This document shows, in pieces, positions 20,871-30,075 of a DNA stretch of 64,000 nucleotides. Made by a program: the position numbers and the translations under genes. Within the stretch, counting starts at the first letter, position 1. Each line of letters starts with the position of its first letter. A model generated the notes under the pieces. That model was not told where the DNA came from. It saw only the letters and a program-made list of their open reading frames with translations, and did not search any database. The stretch comes from Idiomarina sp. X4 (lineage in GTDB: Bacteria > Pseudomonadota > Gammaproteobacteria > Enterobacterales > Alteromonadaceae), in NCBI RefSeq assembly GCF_002808045.1, contig NZ_CP025000.1, positions 434,001 to 498,000 of the forward strand, given 5' to 3'.

Positions 20871-22581
20871 CTTCGTTCAACCATGCTTTGACAACTTGCG
20901 AAGACAGTTCTGGTTCATTAGCAACTAACGCACGAACCGCTTTCAACAAGTCTTCATCTTTATGCAAGTCCGGCAACTGCAGACTGCCGTCTGCACCAAA
21001 CCCAACTGCACTCTCATCAAACTGTGAGGATAACAGATCAATGGTTTCATCGCCCATTGCTTCATCGCCTTCAAATAGCGCTTCTGCATCGTCCTCAACA
21101 CCGGCTTCCGGATTCATCAGTTTCTTAAGCATCGGACGAACGACCGCTAATATCAAGACCATGATGACTAACGCGCCCATGACCAAGCGGAAAGCACGCC
21201 AGAACCACGGTTCTTCCCACAACGGCGTTTCGCCATCACCCAGTTGCGGCAATTGAGCAAAAGGTACGGACACTACTTCCAGTGCGTCACCACGGTTGAT
21301 GTCAAAGCCTAAACCACCTTGCAACAAGCGACGAATATTGGCGAGTTCTTCTGCGCTTCGCGGCTGCTGCTGAGCTTCGCCATTTTCGCCGGTAGTTTGT
21401 GCATGATTCACCGCAACCGAAACACTCAACCGCTCAATAGTGCCAGTCTGATTTCTGGTGTGAGTAATCGAGTTGTCCAATTCATAGTTGCGCGTGGCCT
21501 CGCGATGAGTACTGCCATTAACCGTACCGCCAGCGCTACCAGGGCCTGCTTCTTCAGGAATATCAGATTCCAATGGCGGCTGGTTCGTTAACGCACCAGG
21601 AATACCGCCAATCGGGCTACCCGTCGAACGGTTTTCGACCGTCATTTCGCTACGAATAGCCGGCATATCAGGATTGAATTGACGCTGAGTTGATTCGCGC
21701 TGAGTGAAGTCCATCGTGACATCAACTTGCGCCGTGTAATTGTCATAACCCAGTATCGGAATCAAAATGCTGTCAATTTTTTCTAAATACTCGGCCTCGC
21801 GCTTTTGTTCAATTTGATACTCACGCGAACTTTTTGCCGCTAACGCACTTTGAGAGCCGGAGTTTAACAGGCGACCCGCTTGGTCTGTGACGGTTACCTG
21901 CTCTGTACTTAGCCCAGTGACAGAGGACGCCACCATATCGACAATCGAGGCAACTTCTTCTTCACTTAATGCGGTACCGCCCCGAACGTTCAGCATCACC
22001 GATGCCTTGGGCTGCTTTTCACGACGGGCAAACACATTCTGTTTCGGTACGGCCAAAAGCACACGCGCTGCCGACACCTTTTTCATTTCCTCAATAGCGC
22101 GTGCCAGTTGCACTTCGCGTGAATGAATCAGTCGTTCTCTTTCCAGGCGCTGACTGACACCAAAGCCCGGCTCGCTCATTAAAATCTCTGAGCCATCAGA
22201 CTCAGCGTTACCGTAGTTAACCCCGGCACGCGTCAGTTCCAGTTTAATCGCATCGTATTTCTCTTCAGGCACTGAAATAGTGTTGCCATTCACTTTATAC
22301 TCAATGCCGTTGGCATCCATATAGTCGAGCGTGCTCACCAGTTCTTCAGTTTCTAACTTACCCAAAGGACGGTAGGTCGGCTCTTGCGCCCACAACATAA
22401 TAAAGACGGCAATAGCAACGCAGATAGCCAAAGCCAGTACCACAATAACCTGACGCAGCATGTCAAAGTTACCCAGCATATCCATAATGCCGGATTTTTC
22501 ATTGCCCTCGCCAGAAGCGCCTGTATCCGGAGAGTCCGGAAGTGCATTGTCCTGCACCATTAAATCGGTTGATTCAGCCAC
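20863..22581 (-). CDS. fliF: Flagellar MS-ring protein FliF
   Basis: Forms the MS ring in the inner membrane, the first basal-body structure built. The 572-aa protein has transmembrane helices near 42-64 and near 455-475. A large periplasmic part with two ring-building motifs lies between them. A C-terminal cytoplasmic tail binds FliG, whose gene overlaps it by 8 bases. Length and order are typical. Confidence 0.97.
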   Translation of the reverse strand: MAESTDLMVQDNALPDSPDTGASGEGNEKSGIMDMLGNFDMLRQVIVVLALAICVAIAVFIMLWAQEPTYRPLGKLETEELVSTLDYMDANGIEYKVNGNTISVPEEKYDAIKLELTRAGVNYGNAESDGSEILMSEPGFGVSQRLERERLIHSREVQLARAIEEMKKVSAARVLLAVPKQNVFARREKQPKASVMLNVRGGTALSEEEVASIVDMVASSVTGLSTEQVTVTDQAGRLLNSGSQSALAAKSSREYQIEQKREAEYLEKIDSILIPILGYDNYTAQVDVTMDFTQRESTQRQFNPDMPAIRSEMTVENRSTGSPIGGIPGALTNQPPLESDIPEEAGPGSAGGTVNGSTHREATRNYELDNSITHTRNQTGTIERLSVSVAVNHAQTTGENGEAQQQPRSAEELANIRRLLQGGLGFDINRGDALEVVSVPFAQLPQLGDGETPLWEEPWFWRAFRLVMGALVIMVLILAVVRPMLKKLMNPEAGVEDDAEALFEGDEAMGDETIDLLSSQFDESAVGFGADGSLQLPDLHKDEDLLKAVRALVANEPELSSQVVKAWLNEDA

Positions 22582-22608
22582 AATTCAAATCTCCAGTGCT
22601 ACTGCGGT

Positions 22609-22941
22609 TTATACCGGCATTGACATGATTTCTTTGTACGCATCGACTATTTTGTTGCGCACCTGAACGGTTGCCTCAAAGGCAATGCTTGATTTTTGAC
22701 TGGCTATCATGGTTTGTTCCAACGTGACATTGGGGTCACCAAGCTCCATACGAGTCTTTAAGTCGCCCGAGGTTTGCTGCAGTTCATTGACATTATCAAT
22801 AGCGCTTTTCAGCATATTCGAAAAGTCGGCATTCGCAGTGTTTCCCGGAAGGGCATTAACATTGGTTGCCTTGTCGCTTTGAGACGCCTGAGCAGACATT
22901 GCCTGCATCTGCTGGTAGAGTGCGTTGGCTTCCACTTTCAT
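22609..22941 (-). CDS. fliE: Flagellar hook-basal body protein FliE
   Basis: Adapter between the MS ring and the rod. At 110 aa it has the FliE family length and the conserved C-terminal half (DPNVTLEQTMIASQKSSIAF). It is the first gene of the fliE-flhB operon. A strong sigma-54 promoter lies about 50 bp upstream. Confidence 0.96.
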   Translation of the reverse strand: MKVEANALYQQMQAMSAQASQSDKATNVNALPGNTANADFSNMLKSAIDNVNELQQTSGDLKTRMELGDPNVTLEQTMIASQKSSIAFEATVQVRNKIVDAYKEIMSMPV

Positions 22942-22989
22942 AATTCACCCCGTCAAAAAATCATCGTTTACAATTCTTAACAGGTATTA

Positions 22990-23005
22990 TGCAAGTGGAA
23001 TGCCA
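22990..23005 (-). promoter_or_regulatory. Sigma-54 promoter of the fliE operon
   Basis: The minus strand reads TGGCATTCCACTTGCA, matching the RpoN consensus (TGGCAC-N5-TTGCA) with the invariant GG and GC exactly 10 bases apart. It lies between the flrC stop and the fliE start. FlrC is the expected activator, by analogy with the Vibrio cholerae class III genes. Confidence 0.85.
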
Positions 23006-23008
23006 ACT

Positions 23009-24427
23009 TTAATTTATGGAGAGACCCTGTTCGCGGATCTTCGCTAATTTATAGCGTAATGTGCGTGGACTAATGCCTAGCTCATCAGCGACGGGCTTGC
23101 GTTTGCCCTGATGACGCTGAAGCGCGTCTTTGATAATTCGGTACTCTTGATGGAACAATGAATCATCCAGCTTATCCGCTGTGTCGGTAGCACGCACAGT
23201 CTGCTCTTCATTACTTTTTTCAGCGTCACTGACTTGTTCAGGAAAGACAGTCTCATTACTCACTGGTGCGGTCGACTGTTGGTTTAACTGCAACATCAAA
23301 TCGTCGGGTTCAATCACTTCGTTTCGGTGCAAGACCAAAGCCCGCTGTACAACGTTTTCCAATTCCCGAACGTTACCTGGCCAGTGATATTCAGTTAAGC
23401 GGAGTTTTGCTTGCTCACTAAAGGACACCGGCGTTTTTATACCCGAACGCTGTTTGTGTCGCTGCAACAGGTTTTCTGCCAGCGGCAGAATATCGGCAGG
23501 TCGCTCGGCCAAAGGTAACCAGTGCAGCGGGAAGACGTTCAGACGATACATTAAATCTTCACGGAACGCTCCTTGTGCCACAGCCTGTTGTAAATCTCGG
23601 TTTGACGTTGCAAGAATTCGGACATCTAACTGAATGGTTTTCCGAGAGCCTAAACGCTCTACCTGCTTTTCCTGCAAAACCCGCAACAGCTTTGCCTGCA
23701 AATGCAGCGGCATTTCGGTGATTTCATCCAATAAAATTGTGCCACCCTGAGCCAGTTCAAACTTGCCCGGCTGAGACTGCGTGGCGCCGGTAAATGCACC
23801 TTTTTCGAAACCGAATAACATTGATTCCAGCATGTTTTCAGGTATTGCTGCGCAGTTAATGGCGACAAAAGGTGCCTGTGTGCGATTTGAATGCTTGTGG
23901 ATATAACGCGCCAGCACTTCTTTACCGGTGCCGCTCGGTCCGGTAATCATCACACTGGCATCACTGTCTGCAACACGTTTCGCCATGGCAAAAACTTGTT
24001 GGCTGGACGCTTCTTCTGCGACCGGACTCACATCATCAATAGCACCATCCGGCAAATAGCGTTGCACAAGGGTCTGTAATTTCTCAGTTGAAAACGGCTT
24101 CGTCAAATAATCGACAGCACCTTCACGCATCGCCACAACAGCATCATCCACTTTGGCGAACGCTGTCATCATTATGACCGGAATATCAAACTGTTGACGG
24201 TTCATGCTGCGCAGTAGCTGCAAGCCATCGACACCCGGCATTTGTACATCGCTGATCACTAACGATACTTTATTGTCTTTCAGCGCAATGAGCGCTTCTT
24301 CGCCGTTGGCCGCTTCAATACACTGACAGTCAGCCAGCTCTAGTGTGTCGACAATGGCTTCGCGAAGCGAAACATCGTCTTCAACGACCAGAACATTTCG
24401 CGCATTCATTGTTTCACCGTTAGCCAT
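23009..24427 (-). CDS. flrC: Sigma-54-dependent flagellar response regulator FlrC (FleR)
   Basis: NtrC-type activator of class III flagellar genes, phosphorylated by FlrB. It has a receiver domain with the phospho-acceptor Asp in VISDVQMPGVDG. The AAA+ domain follows with Walker A GPSGTGKE and the sigma-54 contact loop GAFTGA. A Fis-type helix-turn-helix at the C-terminus ends ELGISPRTLRYKLAKI. I start at ATG 24427 (MANGETMN), which has GAGGTG before it and overlaps flrB by 8 bases. ATG 24409 is an alternative, and the frame opens at GTG 24439. Confidence 0.93.
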   Translation of the reverse strand: MANGETMNARNVLVVEDDVSLREAIVDTLELADCQCIEAANGEEALIALKDNKVSLVISDVQMPGVDGLQLLRSMNRQQFDIPVIMMTAFAKVDDAVVAMREGAVDYLTKPFSTEKLQTLVQRYLPDGAIDDVSPVAEEASSQQVFAMAKRVADSDASVMITGPSGTGKEVLARYIHKHSNRTQAPFVAINCAAIPENMLESMLFGFEKGAFTGATQSQPGKFELAQGGTILLDEITEMPLHLQAKLLRVLQEKQVERLGSRKTIQLDVRILATSNRDLQQAVAQGAFREDLMYRLNVFPLHWLPLAERPADILPLAENLLQRHKQRSGIKTPVSFSEQAKLRLTEYHWPGNVRELENVVQRALVLHRNEVIEPDDLMLQLNQQSTAPVSNETVFPEQVSDAEKSNEEQTVRATDTADKLDDSLFHQEYRIIKDALQRHQGKRKPVADELGISPRTLRYKLAKIREQGLSIN

Positions 24428-25427
24428 AACGCACCTCACTTAACGGTTGTTCTTCAAACCGATAAACCGGAATTGAGAGGGTAAAACGGCTGCCTTTGCC
24501 CAGCTCGCTTTCCCAGTCAATGCTGCCATGATGAGCTCGTAAAACCGTTTGTACGACAGCTAAACCAAGCCCGGTGCCATTCGATTTTCCGGTAAAAAAG
24601 GGCGTGAATATCTGCGCTTGCTTTTCTTTATCAATGCCAGCGCCTGCATCTATGACAGAAATACACCAGTTATTACCTTCGACATGTGTTTTGACCAGTA
24701 CCTCCTGGCCCGCCTGGCTGGCATCTATGGCGTTATTAATTAAATTCTGTAATGCACCAGTTAGTGCGGTTTTATTCCCTTTCAACACAGTATTGTGCCC
24801 GCATTCAGGCATGACAATATTGACGTGATGCTGAGTCGCATAAGATTCAACATTAGACGCTACCGTGGTCAACAAACTTTGGGTCGTCAGTTCTTCCAAA
24901 ACCGGTTTCTCACCGCTTTTTGCAAACAACAACATATCGTTGACCTGCTGTTCTAAATTATGAAGCCTGGACAACAACTTATGGGAAAAACGCTGCTGTT
25001 TTACTGGTGATATCATGCCTTGTGACAAATTTTGTGCGTAGAGAATGGCTGCGGACAACGGCGTGCGTATTTGATGCGCTAAGGAGGCCACCATTTTCCC
25101 CATTGATGATAACCGTTGTAAGTGAGAAATACGTTGTTGCAGCTGACGGGTTTCGGTCAAGTCCGTCAAAACAATCAGCTGCCCCGGCTTTTCATTCACC
25201 TCAGAGGTATCAATACGAACGCGCCGTCCACTTTTTAAGGACACTTCGTGCCAGTCATCGGCTTTGGGAGCGAACAGTGTCGCGACGAGATCACGCCAGA
25301 CTTCACCTTTTAAGGAATGTTCGAGTAATGATTGCGCGTTGTCATTGCAGTAATCCACAACACCGTGACTGTCCAGCAAAATCACGGCATTGGGCATTGC
25401 ATCAATAATTTGATGGTAGGTCGCCAT
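24420..25427 (-). CDS. flrB: Flagellar sensor histidine kinase FlrB (FleS)
   Basis: Soluble kinase that phosphorylates FlrC. A PAS-like domain covers the first 110 residues. The dimerisation/phospho-acceptor helix SLAHQIRTPLSAAI carries the His, and the HATPase domain has the N box (NNAIDAS), DAGAGI and GTGLGLAVV. There is no transmembrane segment, as in FlrB/FleS. ATG 25427 has GGGAG 9 bases upstream and is preferred to GTG 25442. Confidence 0.93.
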   Translation of the reverse strand: MATYHQIIDAMPNAVILLDSHGVVDYCNDNAQSLLEHSLKGEVWRDLVATLFAPKADDWHEVSLKSGRRVRIDTSEVNEKPGQLIVLTDLTETRQLQQRISHLQRLSSMGKMVASLAHQIRTPLSAAILYAQNLSQGMISPVKQQRFSHKLLSRLHNLEQQVNDMLLFAKSGEKPVLEELTTQSLLTTVASNVESYATQHHVNIVMPECGHNTVLKGNKTALTGALQNLINNAIDASQAGQEVLVKTHVEGNNWCISVIDAGAGIDKEKQAQIFTPFFTGKSNGTGLGLAVVQTVLRAHHGSIDWESELGKGSRFTLSIPVYRFEEQPLSEVRYG

Positions 25428-25472
25428 ACTGACATCTCCCACGTCATACTACGTTTTAATTAAGCGTAGTAA

Positions 25473-25488
25473 TGCAAAATAGATGCCA
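25473..25488 (-). promoter_or_regulatory. Sigma-54 promoter of flrBC
   Basis: The minus strand reads TGGCATCTATTTTGCA, with GG and GC 10 bases apart as required for RpoN. It lies about 45 bp before the flrB start, in the gap after flrA. FlrA is the expected activator by analogy with Vibrio. Confidence 0.8.
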
Positions 25489-25543
25489 GTAAATTATCTT
25501 TTATTTTCAATAAGTTACATTGTCAAAAAGTCGACGGAAGCGG

Positions 25544-26989
25544 TTAGTCGTCTTTTTGAATGCCGTATTTTTTCATCTTTTCAACCAGCGTCGTACGGCG
25601 CATACTCAGCAGATCGGCCGCCTTAGCAACCACCCAGTCAGACTTTTCGAGCGCCTGGGCTATCATTCCCGTTTCAATTTCGCTGAGCATATCTTTTAAG
25701 TTCACACCGTCATCAGGTAATTCTGAGTCAACGGAAGAAGCTCCCGATTCCTCAAGCGCTTCATCGTCTTCCGAATCAGAGAAAATGGCATTCAGCGCTT
25801 CGCGTTCCAGCATTTCTTCGGGATAGTCCGGCGTGGGGCTACTGTGATCAATATGTTGATACTTAGGGGGCAAGTCTGACACATCAACCAGACTGTCAGG
25901 ATGCATAATGGTTAACCGTTCAATTAAGTTGGTCAGTTCCCGAACATTTCCCGGCCAGCGGTGGTAAGACAATGACTCAAGCGCTCGCTCAGTAAAACGC
26001 ACGCCAACGCCCCGCTCCTTTTTAAAGCGCTGCGTCAGCTCCTGCATCAACAGTGGCACGTCTTCCTGACGCTCGCGCAGGGCGGGCATTTCAATCGGGA
26101 ATACATTCAAGCGGTAATACAAGTCTTCCCTGAATTTGCCGTCGATAATCATTTGTTCGAGCTCACGGTGGGTGGCGGCTACCACACGAACGTCGGCAGC
26201 GATACTTTTACTGCCACCCACTCGTTCAAATGTCCGCTCTTGCAATACCCGCAGTAATTTTACCTGCATTTGCATTGGCATATCGCCAATTTCATCCAGA
26301 AACAGAGTGCCGCCTTGCGCCAACTCAAAACGTCCCTTTCGAGCACCTATCGCTCCGGTAAAGGCACCTTTCTCATGACCAAATAATTCACTTTCTAACA
26401 GATCCCCGGGAATTGCACCGCAATTTACGGGGACGAACGGACCTTTATGCCGCTCTGACAAGTCATGAACACCTCTGGCCACGACTTCTTTACCCGTCCC
26501 CGACTCACCCAGAATCAGGACGTTGGCGTCGGTTCCTGCGACTTGCTCGATAAGTTGCCGTACGTGCTTCATAGCACGTCCCTGACCAATGAGAGTTTGC
26601 TCTAAATGAGAGCGTTTCGGGTGTTGTTTGTTAGCTTTACGGCCAGGCATTTGCTGATGATAAGCCTGACAGTAATGCAACAGGTTAGATAGGCTGGAAT
26701 AGTCAAACGAGTCGTCTAAAGGCCCCAGAACATTGGCTTTTTCCAGAGCACTTTCATGTTCACTAGCGGCACAGATAAAAGGTAAGTGCGGCGCATTACT
26801 TGCCAAATCACGCAGATTATCAACGCCTGTACCGGCTATCACGCATAAGGCCTCGGCTGGACTTAAACTCAGTAACTGCTCTGGCTCAACAACTTTTACA
26901 GACTCGCCAATAAAGGTCAGAACTGTCTCAAAGTGCTGCCTGCGAGCGGGATGTTGCTCAACCAGATAAACTGTTCTTGTTTTTACCAT
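25544..26989 (-). CDS. flrA: Sigma-54-dependent flagellar master regulator FlrA (FleQ)
   Basis: Top activator of the flagellar cascade. The N-terminal FleQ domain (about 1-115) is a receiver-like fold without an acceptor Asp. The AAA+ domain has GESGTGKE (Walker A), GAFTGA and the [13 protein letters not shown]alker B region. The C-terminal Fis-type helix-turn-helix ends [15 protein letters not shown]. The frame opens at 27061, overlapping the previous gene; ATG 26989 ([12 protein letters not shown]) fits FlrA N-termini and is chosen. In the family the AAA+ domain can bind c-di-GMP. Confidence 0.95.
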   Translation of the reverse strand: MVKTRTVYLVEQHPARRQHFETVLTFIGESVKVVEPEQLLSLSPAEALCVIAGTGVDNLRDLASNAPHLPFICAASEHESALEKANVLGPLDDSFDYSSLSNLLHYCQAYHQQMPGRKANKQHPKRSHLEQTLIGQGRAMKHVRQLIEQVAGTDANVLILGESGTGKEVVARGVHDLSERHKGPFVPVNCGAIPGDLLESELFGHEKGAFTGAIGARKGRFELAQGGTLFLDEIGDMPMQMQVKLLRVLQERTFERVGGSKSIAADVRVVAATHRELEQMIIDGKFREDLYYRLNVFPIEMPALRERQEDVPLLMQELTQRFKKERGVGVRFTERALESLSYHRWPGNVRELTNLIERLTIMHPDSLVDVSDLPPKYQHIDHSSPTPDYPEEMLEREALNAIFSDSEDDEALEESGASSVDSELPDDGVNLKDMLSEIETGMIAQALEKSDWVVAKAADLLSMRRTTLVEKMKKYGIQKDD

Positions 26990-27009
26990 AGACGAATTAC
27001 CGCAACGTC

Positions 27010-27537
27010 CTAGTTCACATAGCCCAATACAAAGGTCTCGCCCGCACTGGAAAGAAACCACTGCTCTTTTCCATCAACTTCTCGAGTCTGTGCAATCGAT
27101 ACCCACTGATAAAATACATTTCGATGCACTTTGGCTTCGAGCTCTCTTGGCATCATAACGTAAGGAACACCATCTTTAATTTGTAACGGATGTTCAGAAC
27201 TCAAAACAAGAGTATCACCGATATTGGTTGTTAACAGCAAGAGGCTTTCGCCATCTTCTGTACGTTGTTCCCAGTCGACCACCATAAAAGGGACATCATC
27301 GACGGTAATTTTCACTTTTTCAGCCGGTGTGACCAGAAAATAATCATCACCTTCTCTTACGAGTACAGAGGCAAAAAGTTTTACCAGTGCCTGCCGTTGA
27401 ATTTCACTGTCTTGATAATACCAGCGCCCTTCACCATCAATTCGTATTGGGATTTCTCCACAATACGGTGGATTCCACTGTTCAGTAGGGGCGTGTTGAT
27501 GCTTTTCCAGCTCTGCAATGAGGCGGTTTAAGGACAT
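27010..27537 (-). CDS. DUF1285 domain-containing protein
   Basis: A 175-aa soluble protein that I recognise as DUF1285 by [20 protein letters not shown] and the later VDWEQ and [15 protein letters not shown] segments. Function is unknown; the fold is described as beta-rich. It lies between the LuxR-type regulator and flrA, all on one strand, ending 20 bases before the flrA start, so it may share the flrA promoter. No signal peptide or membrane segment. Confidence 0.75.
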   Translation of the reverse strand: MSLNRLIAELEKHQHAPTEQWNPPYCGEIPIRIDGEGRWYYQDSEIQRQALVKLFASVLVREGDDYFLVTPAEKVKITVDDVPFMVVDWEQRTEDGESLLLLTTNIGDTLVLSSEHPLQIKDGVPYVMMPRELEAKVHRNVFYQWVSIAQTREVDGKEQWFLSSAGETFVLGYVN

Positions 27538-27546
27538 ACGACGTTA

Positions 27547-28170
27547 TCAGTCAACCAGCTTCTTTTGACGTAATAAGTACCAAAGTGTCGCTTCCGTACG
27601 ATTAGACACCTTTATGGCTTTAAATATTGCCGACAAGTGCACGCGGATGGTGCCCTCAGTAATACCCAGAATATTGGCTATTTCTTTGTTCGACAAACCT
27701 TGTGCTAACAGCTGCATAATTTCCAGCTGACGTGGCGACAAAAAGCCCTCGGCACCACTGGATTTATCGCGAGGTTCGTTAAGGTAAGGGTCATCCGGGA
27801 TGTAACGGTCACCATTGAGTAACGCACGAACCGCTAATTTCGCTTGTTCGGCCGTACTGTCTTTTGGTAAGTAACTGCGTACCCCGGCAGCAAGCACCTG
27901 GCGAACCTCTGAAATAGAACGCGGGCGCGTAAAGACAACCAAGTGTGCCATCGGCGCTTCTTTTTTGATTTTCTGCAGCGCCGGACGGATTTCCGCGTCT
28001 GGTAAGTCCATATCTAAGAAAATGAGGTCGTACTTATCGGCAGATAGGTAGCTTTCCGCCACTTCAAACGAGTCGGCTTCATAAATCGAAGGCTGATTCG
28101 CATAATTCGTTAAAAGCTGTATGAGCCCTGCACGCATAAAAAACTCAGGGTCTATAATGAGAATCTTCAT
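27547..28170 (-). CDS. LuxR/NarL-family response regulator (orphan)
   Basis: Receiver domain (1-115) with the acceptor Asp in LIFLDMDLP, a Thr in VVFTRP and a Lys in SYLPKD. A NarL-type helix-turn-helix follows (LSPRQLEIMQLLAQGLSNKE, then GTIRVHLSAIF). The usual N-terminal acidic pair is D-P-E rather than D-D. The ATG at 28212 would add 14 residues before the normal receiver start MKILIIDPEF, so ATG 28170 is preferred. No histidine kinase is adjacent. Position before DUF1285 and flrA suggests a link to motility, which is inference. Confidence 0.85.
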   Translation of the reverse strand: MKILIIDPEFFMRAGLIQLLTNYANQPSIYEADSFEVAESYLSADKYDLIFLDMDLPDAEIRPALQKIKKEAPMAHLVVFTRPRSISEVRQVLAAGVRSYLPKDSTAEQAKLAVRALLNGDRYIPDDPYLNEPRDKSSGAEGFLSPRQLEIMQLLAQGLSNKEIANILGITEGTIRVHLSAIFKAIKVSNRTEATLWYLLRQKKLVD

Positions 28171-28374
28171 TCCGACGTCCAAATTACCCGTTCTAAAATT
28201 AACTTTTAGCATACCTAAAATATAACAGACAGCAAGTATTTTGGTTGGTGATGTTGTCTATCCAAGATGAGTTGTTAATTTCGTTAACAAAAAGTTTATT
28301 CCGCTGTCTGGTTTATTCGCGCTAAAAAACGCTATAGTGTGACTTTACTTAAAAAATAAAAGAGTGTTGTGAGT

Positions 28375-30075
28375 ATGTCTTTATCACGTCGTTTTTCATT
28401 AACATCCATTGCCACCGCTTCCATTACCAGTATACTTTTAAGCACAACAGCGGTTGCCGATACGTTATACACCAACGCCAATGGGTATACGCTAACCAGC
28501 CCTGCCGGCGAAAATGCGGTATTACAGCAATTTTCGTCCATGTTGATAGATAACGGTAAGATTAAGGCCATCGGCGGTGACGAACTCAACGAACGCTATT
28601 CAAACACCGACGATATTATCAACTTGCAAGGCAAAACCGTTCTCCCCGGCCTGATTGATGCACACGGACACGTTCTGGGTTTAGGGAACAGCTTATTACA
28701 GGTGGACTTACGCGACAGCACATCAGTAAAAGACGCGGCTCAACGTGTTAAACGCTATGCAGACACACAGCAGTCTCTCCCCTGGATAACCGGCCGCAGT
28801 TGGAATCAAGAAAACTGGGAAGAAAAACGTTTTCCGCGCGCCAGCGACCTTGACGAGTTAGTTAACGAACGCCCCGTTTGGCTCACCCGCGTTGACGGTC
28901 ACGCCGGTTGGGCTAATTCAGAAGCACTGCGTTTAGCCGGTATTGATAAAGACACCGTGTCTCCTGATGGTGGCGAAATCGTCAAAGATGAAAACGGTCA
29001 GCCAACCGGTGTTTTAATCGATAACGCCATGCAGCTCGTTGAAAAGGTCATACCGGAAGCCAGCTTTGAACAGCAACGCAAAGCTTTCCAGCTCGCCTTC
29101 GAGCATTTGGTTGAGCGCGGTATCACGTCGGTTCATGACGCAGGCATCAGTGCCGACGAAGTGTCGGTGTATAAAGGTCTGCATAATCAGGAACTCATGC
29201 CACTGCGTATTTACGGTATGCTAGCGGCAACAGAGCCCAAATTGCCGCAGCTGCTGGCAGAAGGCCCCTACCAGACAGACGACGATAAGCTGACTATCCG
29301 CAGCGTTAAAATATACGCCGATGGCGCGCTTGGCAGCCGTGGTGCCGCACTAATAGAAGATTACAGTGACGACCACGGCAATCATGGCCTGATGGTCACG
29401 TCACAAGAGCAGATGATGTCGCTGTACCGTTTGATTATTCCTCACGGATTCCAGGTTAATACGCATGCTATTGGTGACCGGGCTAACCGCGTTGTGTTGA
29501 ATAATATAGAACAAGCTTACGAGACAATCGGTGGTCGTAATTTAAGAAACCGCATTGAACATTCTCAAATCGTGCACCCTGACGACCTGCACCGCTTTAA
29601 AGAACTGAACTTAGTTGCCTCTATGCAACCGACTCACGCTACCAGTGATAAAAACATGGCAGAAGACCGCTTAGGTAAAGAGCGCATGGAGGGCGCTTAT
29701 GCCTGGCAGACGTTTTTACAACAAGGCACTATCGTGGCCTCGGGCTCTGACTTTCCGGTTGAACTGGCAAACCCATTTTATGGCTTACATGCAGCAGTGA
29801 CCCGCCAAGATCGTGAAAACATGCCGGAAGGCGGCTGGTACGCCGATGAGAGCATGAGCCGGGCACAGGCATTGCGTTCATTCACCATCGATGCGGCCTA
29901 CGCAGCGTGGCAAGAACAAGAGCTGGGCTCTCTGGAGCCGGGCAAATGGGCTGACTTTATTATTGTTGACCAGGATCCTTTTGCCGTGGATGCAACAGAC
30001 ATTTGGCGAACCGATGTGGAAGCGACTTTCGTGGCCGGTGAGCGCGTTTATTCCAAAGGAGACAATAACGAATGA
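28375..30075 (+). CDS. Exported amidohydrolase family 3 protein (YtcJ-like)
   Basis: Metal-dependent hydrolase of the amidohydrolase superfamily. It has a signal peptide ending TAVADT. The metal-binding DAHGH motif lies near residue 97, the NTHAIGDRAN motif near 365, then RIEHSQIV and a C-terminal GSDFPVE. Proteins of this type act on N-acyl or N-formyl compounds; the substrate here is unknown. ATG 28375 is taken as start; an in-frame GTG at 28369 is also possible. It ends with a 4-base overlap (ATGA) with the next response regulator. Confidence 0.88.
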   Translation: MSLSRRFSLTSIATASITSILLSTTAVADTLYTNANGYTLTSPAGENAVLQQFSSMLIDNGKIKAIGGDELNERYSNTDDIINLQGKTVLPGLIDAHGHVLGLGNSLLQVDLRDSTSVKDAAQRVKRYADTQQSLPWITGRSWNQENWEEKRFPRASDLDELVNERPVWLTRVDGHAGWANSEALRLAGIDKDTVSPDGGEIVKDENGQPTGVLIDNAMQLVEKVIPEASFEQQRKAFQLAFEHLVERGITSVHDAGISADEVSVYKGLHNQELMPLRIYGMLAATEPKLPQLLAEGPYQTDDDKLTIRSVKIYADGALGSRGAALIEDYSDDHGNHGLMVTSQEQMMSLYRLIIPHGFQVNTHAIGDRANRVVLNNIEQAYETIGGRNLRNRIEHSQIVHPDDLHRFKELNLVASMQPTHATSDKNMAEDRLGKERMEGAYAWQTFLQQGTIVASGSDFPVELANPFYGLHAAVTRQDRENMPEGGWYADESMSRAQALRSFTIDAAYAAWQEQELGSLEPGKWADFIIVDQDPFAVDATDIWRTDVEATFVAGERVYSKGDNNE

